A DNA stretch of 19,955 nt from Paramacrobiotus metropolitanus (taxonomy: Eukaryota > Tardigrada > Eutardigrada > Parachela > Macrobiotidae): assembly GCF_019649055.1 (NCBI RefSeq), contig NW_026570676.1, forward strand, positions 1 to 19,955, written 5' to 3'. The notes under the pieces are model-generated. The model was not told the origin of the DNA, searched no databases, and saw only the letters and a program-made list of their open reading frames with translations. Numbering within the stretch: the first letter of the stretch is position 1; the number at the start of each line of letters is the position of its first letter. This document shows positions 1 through 9,608 of the stretch, piece by piece. Both the position numbers and the translations under genes were made by a program.

Positions 1-2454
1 GATTCAGAATAGTATTATATTATCGCTGAAGTTTGCTATTGCATTTATGTTATATGTGATGGTTTTTTGGATATGACAGGCGACCATGATTGATCTACTG
101 TGTTTGGGTATTGTACTGTAGTGAGTTTTCGAATGATATTATAAAATAAATAAAAAATTTTTCTTTCGCTTGTTGATAACAATAAGCGAGTATGTCCGCC
201 AATCGCTTCTTCCAGCGTAGGCTGAAATTCAGTTGCAGTCGAAGTAAATGGCTGGGAAGTGTTGTAGGAAATACAAATTGTATAGTATAACATTGCTGCA
301 AGTTTATATGCAACATCCTCGAAAAAATATGTCTATGAGTGTGGTTATTGTAATCGAAGTTCTCATTTTAAGACTGCGATTTGTCGTGAACATTCTTATT
401 ACGATTGAAGTATGGACCTAGCATAAGCATCTACTTTTAAGTACAGATAGGTGGTGCAGTTTGACGCCCACTTTGGCCGGAACTTTAAGGTGCAACTGCA
501 CATGGAGTTGGTTGCATTCGCAGATTTATCTGTGCGAGTATGCATATAAAATACAATAATTTGATATTTCATTGTCAGCAGAATCGATTTATTTTATTTA
601 GGTCAGTTGTCGCTAAGCTCTGTAAAGGCCACCGGACAGTAGTATAGCGCAGGCACTAATTAAATACTGCACCTGTTATTGTAAGGAATTAAAAAGAGCA
701 GTTTGTGAATAATTACCAAGAATAAAAGTAATTCATGAAGAAACGAATAAAAAATTAACGCGCTATGCGTAGGTTGTGCATATTACGTACGTATTATGAC
801 ATACGTGTTGCCTGTTTCTGCTGCCGTACGACTTGCTGTTCTTATCTAACGCATTTGATCGTTAGTTCCATCCACAGTTCTGGTTAAACTAATCAGTTCG
901 AAGTTTCTAACTTCAACTAAATCTGTGGGCTTGTTTCTAGCTGAAAGGTCGTGTGACTCTAGGTTAGAAAAAAGTTCATTCGTTCTTTTCTGTTGTGTTT
1001 GGTTGCTCGTTCAGTTTGGTGATTAAACATTTGGGAAGTTTATGAGTGTTTCGGTTTCGGTAACTTTCGTTAGGCACAGCAATCCGCTCGTACCTAGCGG
1101 AAGCAGGTAGTTCGTGTACCACTTACGGAGTCCAGAGCATGTTCCCACTTTACCGATTGAGTAGGTTTAGTCATCTAGTGCAGCTGTTGTCGCGGTGCGA
1201 CTACCGCATAGCATGTCAGAATGAACCATAAAGTAAATCAAAAACATACCAAATTCTGACTTTGCGTCGGTCTTTCAGTTTCAGCTAACACTTCCTTTGT
1301 ACGAGCTTTGCCATTTTTTGTCATGCTTGATATGTGGTAAATTGCTTCCAACAGATTTACCGTAGTTCGTGGACGAGAACCACTGACGCCATGTACTTAT
1401 TTTGCTAAAGCCCAGTTTGTGCATATCAGGATCATGCAGATTTCATTCACAAGTTTGCGACCATGGGTACAAAACAAACGAATTCATAGATGCAGCTTAC
1501 TGGTTTCTGAAGGTTACAGAAAGTTTAAATTTCGGGTAGAAAATGCGTAGCATGTCTGTTATCAGCTACGACTTGTACTTTACTTATTTGTGTGCAAATA
1601 ATTATTATCGGCTCAACTAACTTACGGTATTGACCATGCTTGTAGTTGCAACTGCCGACAAATTCCTTGATTTTGTACCTACAATTCAGTACACCAGCTG
1701 TAATGTACTTAGCCAGGGCTGAAGTGCAAAGTGTGTATTATAAATAAGCGCACTTGTATTGTACAGTGCAATACATAAGCGCATTTACGCACTGCTGTTC
1801 TAGCTAGCATCTAATAATAATTATTACCAATAATTATACTAATTAACGATGATAGGTGTAAGCATCAAATTCTATGGTGTGTTCCACATACAAAAGTAGT
1901 ATCAGTAATATTAATAGTAATATTATGATGATATGAATATCGTGTGTACCGTATGGTAGGTTCTAAATACATAGCTGAGAAGTAGTACGTAAGTTGGTAT
2001 CAGCATTAGGAAACTATGCAATAGGATAGACAGCGGAGATACCTAAAAGACAGCTCTAAAAGCAAAGACAGTACTGGAAAACAGGTAGTTTAAAGTACCG
2101 TTTCTGAAACTTTTGTTTACTTTGTTAACAATTATGCAAATAGTTTGCGGTTGATCGGGTCGCTAGGTACTATACAACTCGATAACTTTACACATACTGT
2201 ACTAAAGTCCGCAACCGTTCTAGTGTGGACTAAAGATACGTACATAATAAGTACAGTGCTTCCACCAAATGCCAAAACCGCTACTCCGTTAGTTGCAGAT
2301 TTGCAAACCCTGCTTTGCTTCAACTGCGATGTACTATTTGTTTGAGAAATTACCATCGGTTTACAAAAGCCGCTAAAATGCTCGTCACCTTTCGTTGCAC
2401 ACTGCGCGGTAAATTTGGCGAATCCATAAAAAATCGCTGACTATTATCCCAAAA
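1..2454. other. AT-rich spacer, essentially no gene seen
   Basis: Apart from the weak exon candidate at 45-251, I see no convincing reading frame here. The stretch is AT-rich, with runs of ATT/AAT around 1811-1850 and 1905-1950 and frequent stops in all frames. The last few hundred bases should hold the promoter of the Ig-type gene that starts at 2455, but I cannot point to a TATA box or other element with confidence. Confidence 0.6.
45..251 (-). CDS. possible terminal exon at the left edge (weak)
   Basis: On the minus strand a pyrimidine-rich stretch ends in a good 3' splice site (TTTCCTACAACACTTCCCAG, AG at 253-252). It is followed by about 69 open codons ending in a stop at 45. The first half has balanced, protein-like composition (for example PTLEEAIGGHTRLLLSTSER); the second half becomes AT-driven. 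There is no recognisable domain, and any upstream exon would be further right in AT-rich sequence where I see none. It may be chance. Confidence 0.18.
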   Translation of the reverse strand, partial: PFTSTATEFQPTLEEAIGGHTRLLLSTSERKIFYLFYNIIRKLTTVQYPNTVDQSWSPVISKKPSHIT

Positions 2455-3051
2455 ATGGATATTGCTTTCCTATTATCCAGGCAAATCCATACACCGGTAT
2501 GGATTATATGCCTTGCGATGATTACCACAGCTGCGGAAGGCCAGGAGCTAGACCGCCAATTTGAAGCAGAAATCCAGGACAACAAGATAGCGGAAATATT
2601 TGTTCGGGAAGGGGATTCCTTTACGTTGACCACTCGCAGCTTTGAAGACCCGGTACAATGGTATATACATGGAAAGGAACTGAGCCTATGGCGGCAATCG
2701 AATCTACAGGAGTATCTGGCGCTTAATGTGAGCACAAAGTGGAATAGCACAACTGGTGAAAATTTCTTGCATGTTGTACACGCGATTCCGGCAGTACACA
2801 GCGGCAGTTACTCCTGTGGTCGAGCAAATCATTATCCGGATGGAGTAGCTAAACGAATTTCCCTAAGTGTGAAAGTGCGTTCAGTAAAGGAAGAAGCAAT
2901 GGCGAAAAGCCAAAAAATGGAATTCGACACTCCGGCTATTTGGTCAACTAAGCGTCCTGGTTCACCAAGCTTCATTTCTATGGATTCAGTTGGAAAGATA
3001 TCGTACGGTCAGTGGTTTACTGAAACGGTTTTACCGTATTTGTTAAAATGA
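2455..3051 (+). CDS. secreted single Ig-domain protein, 198 aa
   Basis: The protein starts with a probable signal peptide (residues 1-29, hydrophobic core VWIICLAMITTAA, cleavage likely after AAEG). One Ig-like domain follows at about 44-142. The C-strand tryptophan is W69 (VQWYIHG) and the F-strand signature is HSGSYSC with C121. The B-strand position that normally holds the partner cysteine reads L-T-T (58-60), so the canonical disulfide cannot form and C121 is the only cysteine after the signal peptide. Two N-glycosylation sites sit at NVS (91-93) and NST (97-99). No membrane segment or GPI-like tail is visible. The start at 2455 has a favourable context (AAAAATGG). A GTAAAG inside the 3' part could be a splice donor, so the last 55 residues might be intron read-through. 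Ig family: fairly sure; function unknown. Confidence 0.75.
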   Translation: MDIAFLLSRQIHTPVWIICLAMITTAAEGQELDRQFEAEIQDNKIAEIFVREGDSFTLTTRSFEDPVQWYIHGKELSLWRQSNLQEYLALNVSTKWNSTTGENFLHVVHAIPAVHSGSYSCGRANHYPDGVAKRISLSVKVRSVKEEAMAKSQKMEFDTPAIWSTKRPGSPSFISMDSVGKISYGQWFTETVLPYLLK

Positions 3052-3212
3052 CTACTTACTGTGTAATGTGTTTAGGCAACAATGCCTACAGGCTACTTAG
3101 TAAGTCACTGTTGTTGATTTACATTTTCATTAGCCCCACTCGTGCAGCCAGTGAGCTTGCCTGATAATTAACGAACAGGAACGCTCATGAGGAAATGTCT
3201 CCATAAAGCAGT

Positions 3213-3218
3213 AATAAA
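3213..3218 (+). promoter_or_regulatory. AATAAA polyadenylation signal for the Ig gene
   Basis: A perfect AATAAA lies 162 bases after the stop of the Ig-domain gene, at a sensible distance for a single-exon 3' UTR. It supports the stop at 3051 being the true end of the gene. Confidence 0.4.
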
Positions 3219-3270
3219 GCTGTTCAAATTGCTTGCTGGCGACAATATGCACAAGTTGAACGTACAAATA

Positions 3271-3295
3271 CGACAAATACGGTCAGTATTTGTCG
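3271..3295. repeat. perfect 10-bp inverted repeat
   Basis: CGACAAATAC at 3271-3280 and GTATTTGTCG at 3286-3295 are exact reverse complements around a 5-base spacer (GGTCA). It lies downstream of the Ig gene's poly(A) signal. A second, shorter hairpin (CTGGTT / AACCAG, 3338-3355) follows. They may be an unrelated palindromic binding site or the remains of a small transposon end. Confidence 0.5.
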
Positions 3296-5254
3296 CAATA
3301 TTAAATCAGCTGGTTGGTATAACGAATTGCTTGACGACTGGTTTTACCGAACCAGAGTGGTAAATAGAACAATCAGGAGAACCACATAGTGTTAACTATA
3401 AACCGGTTACGGTTGCAAACTTCTGCCTGGAAATAATAATATATTTTTGTTTTCTTGCTTTGTAAATGTCGTAAATGTCAAGGATGTAGGTACAACCGTA
3501 CAAATGATTGAGTTCCAGCAGATTCTCGCCTTGTTTGAGCACCACTGTAACAGAAAACAAAGGATTCCACACTTGCAGTAGCTGAAGCGGTAATACTGGG
3601 CACGTAAAGGAATCAAAGGCCGATTCAAGGCCAGTTATTGATTAAGCGAAAACAATGCTAGTTTTTTACCTGGAGATATTTGCCCTACTATGATAACGAA
3701 AATTAGTACGGCGATCGCATTGCACATGGCACCATCTACTTTTTTGGATAGATTGATACACATTTTTGCAAGGTCACATTGGTAACCTTACACACGCCAG
3801 ATAAACTCTATCTGGGACAGTATGCGCATAGGCGGCCAATTAGCAATGGAATATTTTTTGTGTATTTGGTTAGGCAGATTCTCCATTCTCCAGTGTCTTA
3901 CAACATTTTCTTTCCAATTTCTTCTCGGTTAATACGCCCTTCTTCTCACTTGTCAGATTACTACGCGAGTTCAACTGTGCCACGCCCGCAGTCGGTGCCG
4001 AGAGGAACAAGATTTACCATGTCGTGTATAAGCGTTCACGCCGGTTAAGGCTCCATGAACAATCTTTACTCTTCCACGCCTGTAATGCTCAATCGGTAGG
4101 CACTCATACTCTCAAGCTGTAACAGAAGAACTATGGTGGAAATAAGACGAACGATTCAGGAACACGAAAGAACAGGAATCCCTCAGGAACACACTAACCA
4201 CAACTTCCGGTCGTAAGTCCTGTGAGGATCGGTAAGAGCTAGGACGATTGTGTCACGAGCAAACCTGTATTCTATGCAATAATCCGGGAGCGATCATGTA
4301 CACCAGAAGGAACAAGTATTGCTGTCTCTTTATCCAATTCACATCACAGTTCACAACGCTAGGAAATTGTAATTAGGAAGCAGTCTCAGAAGTAAATCTC
4401 AGACTACTGATTCCGATATTAGGCCTCACAAGAACTTATATAGACTTCGCGTTATGACATCATTTACATCGCTAGTAAAAGAGAACAGCAAATCACAGAA
4501 GAGATTGACTAGATTATCCGTTGTGTTACAGGTGGAAGGCGGACAGTCAGCATCCAGTACGTACTCCGGCGTGTGATCCTACTCCCATACGTCACCCTTA
4601 CGAACGATGCTTGGCCGTGCCAAAATAAACAATCCATCCCGAAACATCCCAGTGCGATTGTGCACTTGCATCCATCCCGATCCCGATCCACCGCACAATC
4701 CACGTGTCCATCCGATGCCCAATGTGACTGTACGCCGCGATTCCGAATGAGTGAATGTGTGGAATCCTTGGCGAAGAGGCATCCGGAAGTCCACGGGTTT
4801 GGCAGGGCGAAGTCCAAGGATCCAGGAGAGCTGATTACGAGTTACTAATACTGTGCCGTTTGAGTTTAGATGGTATTTTGTATATACAGAATACGGCATA
4901 AAGCTTTATTAGCGATGACTTAAAAACTTAAAGTTGAATATGGCTTGTTTAGTAATCGAATTATTACGCATTGTATGTACAGAGGAAGCGAAACGGAGCA
5001 ATGAATTATCTGACTGGTATTCTTACGAATTCTCGAATCCAGATTACATCACAATAACAAGGTCAACAACAACAAACAAGCTAACCAGAATAATCTCAGG
5101 AGCATGAGCACCAGTTACTAGTACAAAAGAGGAAATTTAAACCAGTAAAGGAACAACAGCAAAACGAAGGTGAAAGTAGCTTTGGCACAACAACGCCAGT
5201 AACAATATGAGATCCAAGAAAGCAGACAAGGTCAATGGCAAAGGTGAGTCAAGG

Positions 5255-6046
5255 TTACTTGCCAGCACTAGGAGCCAATGAAAACAAACCCGTTATGCCC
5301 GAACCAGACGCTGCAGCGGCATCCAAACGGCGAGAAACATCAGCAGCCATCTGTCGTCGACGATCAGCATCCAATTCACGCTGCTGCTGCTGGGCCAAAT
5401 AACCGGGCACAAAATTATGCTCAGCAGACCCAACAGGACCGGAAGGTGCAGACGGCGCACGTGGGCGATCAGCCGGAGAACGGTCGCGGGCATCGCGGAC
5501 AATCGGCACTTCAGCAAGTGGCAACACATTTGGTGGCAAACCGGGAAATTCAGCGTTAGCCGGGGCCTGCACAGGTGGAATGACAGCCGGAGGAACGACA
5601 ACGGCATTCAAGGCTGGTGGGCCATGTAGATTGACAGCAGGGTTGACACCATTGGGCTCACCTGCAGCCACATTTCCGTTGCCTTGGACCGGATTCGGTG
5701 CATTCGCTGCTTGGTTGCCCGGGTCGTCAACCTCCATGTTTGCGGCGGCAGCTTCCACTGGAGCAACTGGGTGATCGACTCCATCAGGTACTTCAATAAC
5801 TTCCGGTGCGCCCAGAGGTCGGCCATTACGACGCCAATGATCGTTTCCACGACGCAAGTTATTGTCTCCAAAATTCCTATGATTTCCTCGGCCGTACGGA
5901 CGAAAGTTGCCACGGTAAGCACCACGGGCTCCACCCCTTCCTCGGTGATTATAACCGGCATTATACTGTTGCTGCTGGTTGGAAGACGAATGAAAAATAG
6001 CGTCTACCAATTTATCGAAAGCACGGTTAGGATCGATAGGCGGCAT
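5255..6046 (-). CDS. RGG-box, proline-rich putative RNA-binding protein, 263 aa
   Basis: The start is taken at the ATG at 6046; the frame is open seven codons further upstream but with no ATG before a stop at 6076. Order of parts: a short helical N-terminus (FDKLVDAIF, 10-18), a Q-rich stretch, then an Arg/Gly-rich block at about 34-77 with several RG repeats (HRGRGGARG, YRGNF, YGRGN, LRRGN). This is typical of RGG boxes that bind RNA. A long low-complexity region rich in Pro, Ala, Val and Asn follows, and the C-terminal helix is rich in Gln and Arg. No CCHC knuckle or RRM is visible. The last codons AAG-TAA overlap a possible splice donor (AA|GTAACC), so a further exon is possible. It could be a nucleocapsid-like protein of a mobile element or a host hnRNP-like factor; the sequence does not decide. 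Confidence 0.6.
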   Translation of the reverse strand: MPPIDPNRAFDKLVDAIFHSSSNQQQQYNAGYNHRGRGGARGAYRGNFRPYGRGNHRNFGDNNLRRGNDHWRRNGRPLGAPEVIEVPDGVDHPVAPVEAAAANMEVDDPGNQAANAPNPVQGNGNVAAGEPNGVNPAVNLHGPPALNAVVVPPAVIPPVQAPANAEFPGLPPNVLPLAEVPIVRDARDRSPADRPRAPSAPSGPVGSAEHNFVPGYLAQQQQRELDADRRRQMAADVSRRLDAAAASGSGITGLFSLAPSAGK

Positions 6047-6574
6047 GCCCAACGAACGAAAAACTAGTGACCTTTAACGCTAAAAGTGCAAAGAGAAAAG
6101 CGTCAAAATTACAGTCTATACACACTGAAAATCCAACGTGCCAGAAGGCCGAAACGAAAAATCCACAATGCCGATTTCTGCACACTACGCGCAAGTGATT
6201 TTATACCTGTCTGCGGGAGCGAAATTTTAAACTGCGGCAGATTCCATACTAGTAAGAGAAGCAACCAATCAGCGCTTCGCGCTATATCCTTTTAATTCAA
6301 CGTAATCGGAAAATCAGATCTTATGCAGGTACAACGAAAGATTCGGCACTGGCGGCTACCGCACACATATAATACACTAACGACCAGTTCAATGACTCAG
6401 CGCAGCGCGTAAAATTGGAAAATAAAATTGAAGGACAAAAATTCTCGTTGTGCTCTAAAATGTAATACCACACTACAAATATAAAATGAGAGGAACCATT
6501 ATGACATGAATTGAAGAAACCAACGATACCAAAGGAATACAGCGAAGATAGTGCAATAGCAAACGTCAACAACA
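6047..6574. other. spacer between gene A and the RGG gene
   Basis: No gene is seen. It carries a CCAAT-like box (ACCAATCAG, 6264-6272) next to a small GC hairpin (AGCGC-TTC-GCGCT, 6271-6283) and a TATAT at about 6283, which could be promoter parts for the RGG gene. A similar string (CAGCGCAGCGCG) occurs near 6399-6410. The last codons of gene A (CTG-TAA-TG) contain a GTAATG, so an intron linking A to the RGG exon cannot be excluded. Confidence 0.3.
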
Positions 6575-7395
6575 TTACAGTTCATCCGAGTGCGGCTGAT
6601 GCTGAGCAAAAACTGCTGGTTCCGCAATTTCGGGTGAATCCTCACGTGCAGCAGCGGCAACAGGTGGCACAGCAGGGACAACTGGCTGCAAAGACAGCAG
6701 CGGATCAACATCCATTTTCTCAAAATCAGATCCATCATCATCATCACAATCGACCACCATATCTGCATTCTCGTCAGCTTCGACATCAGCATTCTGCTCA
6801 GGGGATAACACAGCCGAAGGATCCTCACGATCTTCCCCATCATCCGAAACGGAAACTTCACTTGGCGCAGAGGACGAGGACGGCGAAACCTCCTTGTACT
6901 TGCGCTTTTCCCCACGAGTGCGAAAATTATATGGTCCAGCAGAAGTGGATGGCTGCGGTTCAGCATTTTCCACGACGCCAGCATCGACTACCGCTTGACG
7001 AGCCACCGCATCACGCTGCTGACGATTGGCGATTTCTTTAAATAGACCAATAAAAACAGGATTGAGATAGAGATATTGGCCTCGTAATTCAAGAGCGATA
7101 GCCGTAGGAAGCATCCGAGTAAATGCACATAAGTCAAAACGGTTAATCAGAGCTCCGTGACGGAATAAAAAGCGCGACAAATACAGACGTGGATAAAAAG
7201 GATGAAAGCGGTTTAGTCCAGAAAAATAGGCTTCAGATATAGCCAGCTCACCATTCTTGTTTGCGACAGCCATTCTTGGAAATACGCCGGAATGCGCTCG
7301 TTTGCGAGCCGTCTGCTTGGTCTTGAAGACCGGCCGCGGTGCATCCGGGTTGTACGGGGCATAAAGGATGCCACCTTTACGCAGATGCTCTTCAT
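6575..7395 (-). CDS. gene A exon 2: PYNPDA-family protein, C-terminal part
   Basis: This exon carries the family domain. It opens with D-E-E-H-L-R-K-G-G and the motif PYNPDA (residues 179-184 of the spliced protein), the same as in gene D. It continues with a helical region containing FRHGALI and LNPVF, matching FRQGWLI and RNPVEF in D. Then come a basic patch (TRGEKRKYK), a serine-rich stretch, and a strongly acidic tract with D and E runs (DCDDDDGSDFEKMDVD), ending in a Pro/Ala-rich tail. The minus-strand frame is open up to 7555, but the extra N-terminus is Cys/Phe/Leu-rich and looks like translated intron. Splicing to the AG at 7397-7396 joins it in frame to exon 1. No known domain recognised; a nuclear protein is inferred from composition only. 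Confidence 0.65.
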
Positions 7396-7645
7396 CTGTC
7401 ATTGGATAAAACGTACAATCATCAGTAATACAGCTGAATGATGAGCCCGAACTACATCGTAGACAATACAGCAAGTAGGAGCAGTGATTAAAAGCAGTGA
7501 AACACCGATTAATCACGGTGAAGTAAAGCGCACAAATAGACAGACAAGAACACAACAGCTATACCAAGCGAAAAGCAAGCCAGATATGAATTGAGCAAAT
7601 AGCAGACCAATAAAAGGTAGCAGACCAATAGAGACTAGGTAATAC
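7396..7645 (-). other. predicted intron of gene A (250 bp, phase 1)
   Basis: The donor is G|GTATTA at 7645 and the acceptor TCCAATGACAG ends at 7396. Removing it joins CGA-G to AT-GAA, restoring GAT and one frame through both exons. The interior is T-rich with many pyrimidine runs on the minus strand. The donor is imperfect, so the model needs transcript support. If unspliced, exon 1 would end at a stop at 7635. Confidence 0.45.
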
Positions 7646-8141
7646 CTCGCTTTGCCTTTACAGATGGAGTCTCAGAAGACGATGGTTCTTCTTCCGTCAA
7701 GTCTGGAGTACCCAACTGTCTTTCTGCCTGCGTCTGCAATTTCTTTGGTGACGGCTGACGAATCTCAACGTCAGGACTGGTAGGGAATGATCCTCGGCGA
7801 GCACGGCGGCGAACCACAGCAGCATTGCGTCGTAGAATTGTGCGTCGCCGTTGCTTGTCATAGCGGCGCTGTAAAGCATTGACTACTGCATCTGCCCAAC
7901 TCGTGGAAGGTTGCTGAGCCTCTGCTGCACTCACCGATCCCGATGACCCAGAAGATTGCGCAGAAAACACTGGTTGCGCGGAAGTACGGCGAGAGACTCG
8001 AGATCGAGTGACACGCGATGAAGAACGGGCTTCATCGCTGTCCGGAGAATAACCAAAACTCAAACCTGCTGTTGCTCGACTCGGGCGCGGTGTACGCGAT
8101 GCAGTCTTTCGCGCAGTTGGCTTCTTAGCAGGAGGCGACAT
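7646..8141 (-). CDS. gene A exon 1: strongly basic N-terminal part
   Basis: The ATG at 8141 starts MSPPAKKPTARKTASR, a Lys/Arg/Ser/Pro-rich head like histone tails or DNA-packaging proteins. A Ser-rich linker, a short helix (SWADAVVNALQRRYDKQRRR) and a second Arg-rich block (RRNAAVVRRRARRG) follow, then an acidic Ser/Glu stretch. The upstream in-frame extension has only a non-ATG start, so 8141 is preferred. As a free-standing reading frame it would be 168 aa ending at 7635. Spliced to exon 2 it gives a protein of about 438 aa with a basic head, family domain and acidic tail. DNA or RNA binding and nuclear location are inferred from charge. It is divergent from gene B. Confidence 0.6.
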
Positions 8142-8756
8142 TTTCAAAACATAAAAGTGACAAATCAATCGTCGAAAGAAGGGAAAAGGAGAATAACAGG
8201 AATGCCAGCAGGTTCAGAGAATTGAGAAACTGAAGTGCAGAGAAAAGCACAACAGACAATCTACACTGGCACCGACACCGAAAACTCAAAATTCACTGAG
8301 TATACCACCAGGCGGTTGACAGGCGACAAGAGGATTTTTGTGAATTTTATTCCCACTTTCATATTTGCCATAGTTCACACAGAATACCGCTTGTTTTCGT
8401 TGAGGATTTGCAAATTGCAACCACAAAAGCCAAATTTTAATACAAATAACAAATCATAATGATAAAAAGAACTCAAAGAAAGAAAGTCAAAACCAAAACA
8501 CGCGGCTGGGAAATATTCAAGACACAGACCAGAGACTGCGCAGTTTCCGATAGCATTGCCATATCAGGGCGGCTGGCAAGTGACAGAATGCCGCATCGCA
8601 AGCATAGAGAATATCAGCTGTTCATTCATAAAAAGCGAAGAACCCAACAATATTTATCCTTTCGCGGTGACGGGTTTTCTGTTTCATTTTATTACTAGCG
8701 CATTTTGTTTCTGTTCGCCGCATTTTATTTTAATCATTTCGAATCATCCGAGCATC
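8142..8756. promoter_or_regulatory. shared divergent promoter region of genes A and B
   Basis: The 615 bases between the two start codons hold no convincing gene; small plus-strand frames (8235-8459, 8459-8698) have no protein-like composition. Both genes must begin here, in opposite directions. The 100 bases before the gene B ATG are pyrimidine-rich (about 8670-8750) and include possible acceptors such as TATTACTAG, so an upstream non-coding exon of B is possible. No clear TATA box is visible. Confidence 0.35.
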
Positions 8757-9441
8757 ATGTCAGCACAACCTGTGGGACCATCTGAAGAGCCTCTGCCATC
8801 GCCCGAGACGGATGCGATTGCCCACTACGAGTACTGGAGGGGACGGACTCGCGAATCAGTTCAGTTTGCCATGGCGGAGCCTCTGCAGCCAAACGAAACC
8901 ATCCGAAACCGTCGACAATTGGTGATGCATACGGCAGCCCACGCGTGCATCCTTGAGGCTGACATTACGGGATATTATGTGGACATGTCATCAATCAAGA
9001 AATTCATTGTGGAAATGCACGATGATTTCACGGAAGAACGAGTGGATTTCTTCCTCGGCGACGCTATTAATGCTGGAATCTTGCTCAAGAAGATGAGCCG
9101 CGATGGACGTTTTGTGCTCGAAGTGGCCGAGGAAGTAAAGAATAACCGCGATCCAGAGACGAAAGTAATTGACACGACTAGCAAGTTTCGTCGGATGATT
9201 CGCGTAATTCTTTACCACGGCCGATATGCCATGTGACGCACCGAAATCCAACACTGGATCTGTACGTTCGACGTACATCTGCAGGACATAGACTACTGGC
9301 TGGAGCGCGGGCTGCGCCAACTGGTTAAAAAGAAACATATCGTCGTCGTCTACGGGAATCTTTTCGTGGACAGTTGCATCGACCTGTGGCTACGAAGCAT
9401 TCGCGGCTGCTGTCTCTGCACCACTCTAGCCCAAACTATCA
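8757..9441 (+). CDS. gene B exon 1, interrupted by an in-frame TGA
   Basis: The ATG at 8757 begins MSAQPVGPSEEPLPSPETD. The frame runs to a TGA at 9234-9236 (codon 160, ...YHGRYAM). The next 71 codons in the same frame are open and clearly protein-like (HWICTFDVHLQDIDYWLERG, VVVYGNLFVDSCIDLWL) up to a TAA at 9450, just past a consensus donor A|GTAAGT at 9441/9442. Either the product is a 159-aa protein, or the TGA is read through or recoded, or it is a recent G-to-A mutation of a Trp codon (or a sequencing error). The first part contains a helical region with ERVDFFLGDAINAGILLKK that loosely resembles the core of genes C and D. The frame extends upstream of 8757, but that part reads like untranslated sequence. 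No known domain recognised. Confidence 0.6.
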
Positions 9442-9608
9442 GTAAGTACTAAGCAGTTTCGATTTCCCGTAATAAAGTCAGGAAAATGTAATGTAGGTGC
9501 TTGGTTATGTTAATTTATAGACATTTGCGCTTTAAAGGAGGCTAACCATGCTACATACTGCAATTTATCGTACTTTCTGTAGCCCAATTAAAACGACGTA
9601 TTTTGCAG
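9442..9608 (+). other. predicted intron of gene B (167 bp, phase 1)
   Basis: The donor GTAAGT at 9442-9447 is consensus, and the acceptor CGTATTTTGCAG ends at 9608. Joining the exons makes the codon A|AT (Asn) and keeps the frame of both sides. Like the predicted gene A intron, it is phase 1 and the next exon starts with AT. Confidence 0.65.

Larger units (their letters stand above)
3052..5254. other. intergenic spacer with a GC-rich island
   Basis: No convincing gene is seen. The piece at about 4560-4850 is clearly richer in G and C than its surroundings and is open in three overlapping frames (plus 4573-4848, minus 4509-4817 and 4579-4899). None shows a domain or a convincing amino-acid pattern, so I treat them as by-products of the composition. 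The island contains a CACGTG E-box palindrome and short CCCGAT repeats and could be a promoter or an old exon. The rest is AT-rich. Confidence 0.5.

Noticed and set aside
4509-4899. Three overlapping reading frames in the GC-rich island as a gene
   Set aside because: All three are open at once, on both strands, because of the base composition. None has a recognisable motif, a convincing start or splice context.
6575-6586. C-terminal SDEL of gene A as an ER-retention signal
   Set aside because: There is no signal peptide, and the protein looks nuclear or cytosolic by composition. A four-residue match is easily chance.
7396-7555. Cys/Phe-rich N-terminus of the gene A exon 2 frame as real protein
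   Set aside because: It fits an intron better: T-rich, no family similarity, and splicing to the AG at 7397-7396 restores the frame with the basic exon.
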